Origin: CAXMRP01 sp965216515
GTDB lineage: Bacteria > Pseudomonadota > Alphaproteobacteria > Rhizobiales > Afifellaceae
DNA length: 64,000 nt
Reading direction: 5' to 3'
Assembly: GCA_965216515.1 (NCBI GenBank)
Contig: OZ244173.1
Coordinates: forward strand, 2,852,001-2,916,000
Position 1 is the first letter of the stretch. Each line of letters begins with the position of its first letter. Positions 59,321 to 64,000 of the stretch are shown one piece after another. The position numbers and the translations under genes were made by a program. The notes under the pieces were generated by a model. That model saw only the letters and a list, made by a program, of their open reading frames with translations, did no database searches and had not been told where the DNA came from.

Positions 59321-60436
59321 ATGAAAGTTACAATCGAAAGGGCCAATCTTCTGGGTGCCCTCAACCATGTTCACCGGGTTGTGGAGCGCCGCAATACGAT
59401 TCCGATCCTGGCCAACGTCCTGTTGCGCGCCGATGGCGGCCAATTGCAGCTCAAGGCGACCGATCTGGATCTGGAGATTACCGATGCGGCGCCGGCGAAG
59501 ATTGCGCAATCCGGTGCCGCGACCGTGCCCGCGCACCTGCTCACCGATATCGTCCGAAAACTGCCTGACGGTGCGGAGATCGAACTGGACACCGGCGATG
59601 GTGCCGTGATGACCCTGCGCGCCGGCCGCGCCCGTTTTTCCCTTCAAATGTTGCCCGACGCCGATTTTCCCGATCTCAATGCGGGCGATCTGCCGATCAA
59701 CTTCACCATCCCTGCCGCGGATCTCAAGCGCCTGATCGATCGCACCCAGTTTGCGATTTCCACCGAGGAGACGCGCTACTATCTCAACGGGATCTACTTC
59801 CATGTCGTCGGCGAAGGCGATGACGCGCGAATGTGTGCCGTCGCCACCGATGGCCATCGTCTGGCGAAGGCGGAAATGGCCGCGCCGTCCGGCAGCGCTG
59901 GGCTTGCCGGCATAATTCTGCCGCGCAAGACGGTCGGCGAGATTCACAAGCTCCTGGAGGGGCATGATGGCGATATCGACATTGCCGTCTCCGATGCCAA
60001 AATCCGCATGACTGTCGGTGATGTGGTGCTGACCTCCAAGCTCATCGATGGCACGTTCCCCGATTATGAGCGGGTCATTCCGACGGCAAACGACAAAACG
60101 CTCAAACTGGAGAAGGCCGATTTCGAACGCGCCGTCGACCGGGTGTCGACGGTTTCAAGCGATCGCGGCCGCGCGGTCAAACTGAGCCTTGCCGACGACA
60201 TCATGGTCCTGTCGGTCAACAATCCCGATTCCGGTTCGGCGACCGATGAACTGGCTGTCGAGTATTCCGGCGAGCCCCTGGAGATCGGATTCAATGCCCG
60301 GTATTTGCTTGATATCGCCCAGCAGCTGACCAGCGAACAGGCGACCCTCAAGCTTGCCGACCCGGGTTCGCCGACGCTGATGGAAGACGCCTCCGACGGA
60401 AACGCCCTGTATGTCCTGATGCCGATGCGGGTTTAG
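59321..60436 (+). CDS. dnaN: DNA polymerase III beta sliding clamp
   Basis: A protein of 371 residues starting MKVTIERANLLGALNHV, with FAISTEETRYYLNGIYFH, VATDGHRLA and the C-terminal VLMPMRV that closes the clamp. It encircles DNA and tethers polymerases. A spacer of 262 bp after dnaA holds partial repeats of ATTGCCCGGCC near 59102-59123 and no gene. recF follows 23 bp downstream. Confidence 0.97.
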   Translation: MKVTIERANLLGALNHVHRVVERRNTIPILANVLLRADGGQLQLKATDLDLEITDAAPAKIAQSGAATVPAHLLTDIVRKLPDGAEIELDTGDGAVMTLRAGRARFSLQMLPDADFPDLNAGDLPINFTIPAADLKRLIDRTQFAISTEETRYYLNGIYFHVVGEGDDARMCAVATDGHRLAKAEMAAPSGSAGLAGIILPRKTVGEIHKLLEGHDGDIDIAVSDAKIRMTVGDVVLTSKLIDGTFPDYERVIPTANDKTLKLEKADFERAVDRVSTVSSDRGRAVKLSLADDIMVLSVNNPDSGSATDELAVEYSGEPLEIGFNARYLLDIAQQLTSEQATLKLADPGSPTLMEDASDGNALYVLMPMRV

Positions 60437-60459
60437 CCGCTGGCGCAAGGTGCCCAAGC

Positions 60460-61656
60460 ATGGCGAGGCAAGCCGAACCAGCGGCTGGACGTGCGGTACC
60501 GGCCATCACAAGACTGCGGCTTTCCCGGTTTCGGAATTATGCCGAGCTTGACCTCGTCGTGTCCGGCAATCCGGTTGTGTTCACCGGCCCGAACGGCGCC
60601 GGCAAGACCAATCTGCTGGAAGCCGTATCGCTCTTCAGCCCCGGACGCGGCTTGCGCCGCGCCACCTATGCCGACATGGCTTTGCGCGACGATACCTCGT
60701 CTTCCGGTTGGTCGGTAAGCGCCGATGTTTCCAGCCTCGATCGTGTCTGCGTGATCGGAACCGGCGTCGAAGCCTCGGCGGGAAACCGGGCGGGCGGCGG
60801 GCGGATACTGCGAATTGAGGCGGTTACGCGTCCGGTCGAGGCGTTGTTGGATCACGTTCGTATTCTGTGGCTGACACCGGCCATGGACAGGCTTTTTGCC
60901 GGCCCGCCCGGTGATCGGCGGCGATTTCTCGACCGCCTTGTGATGACTGTCGAACCCGCCCACGGCCGGCGGGTGACATCGTTTGAGCGGGCGATGCGCA
61001 ATCGCAACCGCCTGCTGGCGGAGGACGCCGAACCGGCCTGGCTCGATGCGGCGGAACGGGAGCTTGCCGCGGCCGCTATGACGGTCGCTGCCGCCCGGCG
61101 GCGGTCGGTTGATCATCTGACCCGGTGGATCGCCGGGCAGGACGCCGACAAAACCGGCTTTCCGGCCGCCGCCCTGTCGCTGTCCGGTTCCTTCGAAGAA
61201 ACCTTCCGCGGGGCCTATGGCGCCGGCGCCGATGAGTCCCGGCCGGAAGCCGCGGTCGGCGGATATCGCGATGTCTTGCGGCGGGACCGGGGCCGCGACC
61301 GCGCCGCCGGGCGCACGCTCACCGGGCCCCACACCAGCGATCTGGCCGTCTTTTTCGCCGGTAAGAACATGCCGGCCGCGCTCTCGTCCACCGGCGAGCA
61401 GAAAGCCCTTCTGATCGGCCTGGTGCTCGCCCATGCCGGCCTGGTCGCGCAACAGTCGGGCCTGGTGCCGATACTGCTTCTGGACGAGGTTGCCGCCCAT
61501 CTCGATACCGATCGCCGCGCCGCGCTCTTTGCCCGTCTTGCCGCGATCGGCGGTCAGGTTCTCATGACCGGCACCGATGCCGCGCTTTTTTCAGCCCTGC
61601 CTGCCGATGCCTGCCGCTTCCACGTCGCGGCCGGCCGGGTCGAGGCGCAAGGCTGA
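60460..61656 (+). CDS. recF: DNA replication/repair protein RecF
   Basis: A protein of 398 residues. Walker A GPNGAGKTNLLEAVSLF, the ABC signature region LSSTGEQKALLIGLVLAHA and Walker B ILLLDEVAAHLD define RecF. It loads RecA at single-strand gaps with RecO and RecR. It lies 23 bp after dnaN, and the same transcript is likely. Confidence 0.95.
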   Translation: MARQAEPAAGRAVPAITRLRLSRFRNYAELDLVVSGNPVVFTGPNGAGKTNLLEAVSLFSPGRGLRRATYADMALRDDTSSSGWSVSADVSSLDRVCVIGTGVEASAGNRAGGGRILRIEAVTRPVEALLDHVRILWLTPAMDRLFAGPPGDRRRFLDRLVMTVEPAHGRRVTSFERAMRNRNRLLAEDAEPAWLDAAERELAAAAMTVAAARRRSVDHLTRWIAGQDADKTGFPAAALSLSGSFEETFRGAYGAGADESRPEAAVGGYRDVLRRDRGRDRAAGRTLTGPHTSDLAVFFAGKNMPAALSSTGEQKALLIGLVLAHAGLVAQQSGLVPILLLDEVAAHLDTDRRAALFARLAAIGGQVLMTGTDAALFSALPADACRFHVAAGRVEAQG

Positions 61657-61818
61657 AATATCCAACCGGGTGAAGCCGGTTTGGCAAGGCCGCCCGTCGG
61701 TCTCAACCAGCCAAAGCCTGCCATCCGCGCACCGGGCGTAACCGGCGCGCGGCATCCCTTCGCCATCCCGGCCCTGGCTCGCGATTGGGGCACGGCCAGT
61801 CACGACGGCACCCCTTTG

Positions 61819-61847
61819 TTGGCACCCGCTGAACCACCATCTATAAG
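61819..61847 (+). promoter_or_regulatory. Promoter of gyrB
   Basis: TTGGCA (61819-61824), a 17-bp spacer and TATAAG (61842-61847) lie 28 bp before the gyrB start, giving a short leader. Confidence 0.7.
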
Positions 61848-61875
61848 AAACACAAGCAAAAAGCACTGATTCGAA

Positions 61876-64000
61876 TGACCGACAATCCCGAAACCAGCAT
61901 CGCATCTCCAGGCACCGGTTCGAACGGAGATGCCTCCGAATATGGCGCGGAATCCATCAAGGTTCTCAAGGGCCTTGATGCGGTACGCAAGCGTCCGGGC
62001 ATGTATATCGGCGATACCGACGATGGTTCGGGCCTCCACCACATGGTCTATGAAGTCGTCGACAACGCCATCGACGAGGCGCTGGCCGGCCATGCCGATC
62101 GGGTCGATGTGACCCTCAATCCCGACGGCTCGGTCACCGTTTCCGACAATGGCCGCGGGATCCCGACTGACATTCATCAGGGTGAAGGCATTTCCGCGGC
62201 CGAGGTGATCATGACCCAGCTGCATGCCGGCGGTAAGTTCGACCAGAACTCCTACAAGGTCTCCGGCGGACTTCATGGCGTCGGCGTGTCGGTGGTCAAT
62301 GCCCTGTCCTCCTCGCTGACCATGCGCATCTGGCGCAACGGCAAGGAACATTTCATGCGTTTTGCCGACGGCGTCGCCGAGGATCCGTTGGCTGTCATCG
62401 GCGAGGCCGGCGACCGCACCGGCACGCAGATCACGTTCCTGCCCAGCACGGCCACCTTCACGATGACCGAGTTTGACTATGCCACGCTGGAACACCGGCT
62501 GCGCGAGCTGGCATTTCTCAATTCCGGCGTGCGGATCATCCTGACGGATGCCCGTGGCGTCGAGCCCCGATCGGAGGAGTTGATGTATGAGGGCGGTCTG
62601 GAAGCCTTCGTGCGCTATCTCGATCGCGCCAAGAAGCCGTTGGTTGCCGATCCGGTCGCGGTGCAGGCGGAGCGTGACGGCATCAGTGTCGAAGCCGCGT
62701 TGTGGTGGAATGACAGCTACCATGAAAACGTACTGTGCTTCACCAACAACATCCCGCAGCGTGATGGCGGCACACATCTGGCCGGCTTCCGCGCCGCCTT
62801 GACCCGGCAGGTCAACGGCTATGCGGAAAGCTCCGGCATCGCCAGGAAGGAGAAGGTTTCGCTCACCGGCGACGACTGCCGGGAGGGCCTCACCTGTGTT
62901 CTGTCGGTGAAGGTGCCGGATCCGAAATTCTCCTCCCAGACCAAGGACAAGCTTGTGTCATCGGAAGTCCGGCCGGTTGTCGAGAGCGAGATCAACGAGG
63001 CGCTGAACCGCTGGTTTGAGGAACATCCCGCCGAAGCCCGGATCATCGTCGGCAAGGTGGTCGAAGCGGCGGCGGCGCGCGAGGCGGCGCGAAAAGCGCG
63101 CGAACTGACCCGGCGCAAGGGGGCGCTCGACATCGCTTCGTTGCCGGGCAAGCTCGCCGACTGCCAGGAGCGTGATCCGGCCTTGTCGGAATTGTTCCTC
63201 GTGGAGGGCGATTCCGCCGGCGGCTCGGCCAAGCAGGGCCGCAACCGCGCAAATCAGGCGGTCTTGCCGTTGCGTGGCAAGATCCTCAACGTCGAACGGG
63301 CGCGGTTCGACAAGATGCTCTCATCGCAGGAGATCGGTACCTTGATCACTGCGCTCGGCACCGGTATCGGCAAAGAGGAATTCGATATCGAAAAGCTGCG
63401 CTACCACAAGGTCATCATCATGACCGATGCCGATGTCGACGGCGCCCACATTCGCACGCTGCTTTTGACATTTTTCTTCCGTCAGATGCCGGAATTGATC
63501 GAACGCGGTCATTTGTTCATTGCCCAGCCGCCGCTTTACAAGGCGACCCGCGGCAAGTCGGAGCGCTATTTGAAGGACGAGCGGGCGCTGGAGGACTATC
63601 TGATCGACGGCGGTCTGGAGGATGCCGTGCTTGTCCTCGCAAACGGCGAGGAACGGGCCGGCGCCGATCTGCGCACCGTTATCGGATCCGCTCTGGCTGT
63701 GCGGGCCCACCTCGACAATCTCCACACCAAGTATCGTCGCCGGGTCGTCGAGCAGGCGGCAATCGCCGGCGCGCTCGATCCCGAGCGCCTGTCGAATACC
63801 GAGCTCGCGAACGCGGCGGCGGCTTATATTGCCCGCCGACTGGATGCCATCGAGGAAGACACCGAACGTGGCTGGAACGGATTTGTCGCCGAGGACGGCT
63901 CGCTTGTCTTTGAACGCACGCTGCGCGGCGTCAAGGAAGTTGAACAGATCGACAGCGTGTTGATCAATTCCGCCGACGCCCGGCGGATAGACGCCCATGC
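61876..64000 (+). CDS. gyrB: DNA gyrase subunit B, 5' part (cut by window end)
   Basis: The frame is open from ATG 61876 to the window edge, 708 codons, so the last part of the TOPRIM-C-terminal region is missing. The GHKL ATPase has VDNAIDEALAG, SDNGRGIPTD and GGLHGVGVSVVNALS. The TOPRIM has LFLVEGDSAGGSAKQGRNR and MTDADVDGAHIRTLLL. With GyrA it introduces negative supercoils. The N-terminal 27 residues before GAESIKVLKGLDAVRKRPG are a polar extension. A good promoter precedes it. Confidence 0.97.

Noticed and set aside
1..64000. CRISPR array, insertion sequence or prophage
   Set aside because: No regularly spaced repeat-spacer units, transposase or phage structural genes were seen. The only mobile trace is the truncated integrase.

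Overview
The window is about 64 kb of high-GC chromosomal DNA from an alphaproteobacterium, most probably Hyphomicrobiales (Rhizobiales). This rests on gene content and order visible in the sequence: chvI-chvG-hprK-EIIA-HPr; tsaB-rimI-fur/mur-plsC-miaB-phoH-ybeY-corC-lnt-XRE-metK-trmB; ubiE-ubiB-coaBC-dut; and enoyl-CoA hydratase-rpsT-dnaA-dnaN-recF-gyrB. I cannot name the genus.

Layout. 1-3.5 kb is an accessory patch. It holds the 3' part of a muconate cycloisomerase-like enolase-superfamily gene, a decayed aspartate-dehydrogenase-like fragment, a complete hipB-hipA toxin-antitoxin operon of visibly lower GC behind four phased palindromic operators, a frameshifted integrase N-terminus, and tRNA-Ser(GGA). 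I read it as the remains of an integrative element beside the 3' end of the tRNA. 3.7-14 kb holds housekeeping and envelope genes (a small membrane protein, msrA, mepA), a divergent three-gene glycosyl-transfer set (GT-C enzyme, GT2 enzyme, GtrA), a Rieske oxygenase, an adenylate cyclase/TolB/TPR protein, a persulfide-dioxygenase-rhodanese fusion and a VOC protein. 14-24 kb has small membrane proteins, YtoQ, polA, a TauE permease, an acyltransferase, a class A PBP behind a perfect CtrA-type site, a YgjP-like metalloprotease and a DUF2852 protein.

24-35 kb covers carbon and signalling genes. These are an intracellular PHB depolymerase with an added C-terminal helix-hairpin-helix domain and a palindrome overlapping its promoter, an NADP-malic enzyme, and the ChvI/ChvG two-component system with the short HPr kinase, EIIA and HPr in one leftward operon. 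A flavin/heme-type oxidase-fold protein and a gamma-glutamyltransferase run the other way. 34.6-46.8 kb is a long leftward, mostly tightly spaced run from nfuA/tsaB to trmB (tRNA modification, ribosome maturation, lipoprotein acylation, SAM synthesis, metal regulation). 46.9-53.5 kb holds DNA repair genes (ada/ogt-like, nth), nucleotide and CoA genes (dut, coaBC) and ubiquinone genes (ubiB, ubiE).

53.7-64 kb runs rightward: mutM, an enoyl-CoA hydratase, rpsT, about 1.16 kb without a recognisable gene, a rhodanese-domain gene, then dnaA, dnaN, recF and gyrB (cut by the window end). The gene-free stretch contains a perfect TTAA-N7-TTAA CtrA-type site amid four GANTC (CcrM) motifs in 112 bp and an AT-rich patch. 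It looks like a cell-cycle control region and possibly an origin, although I found no convincing DnaA box.

I see no intact prophage, insertion sequence or CRISPR array. The items most worth a second look are the phased-operator hipBA module in the decayed island, the CtrA/GANTC cluster upstream of dnaA, the palindromes that overlap or precede phaZ and nfuA, and the divergent Gtr-like glycosylation set.
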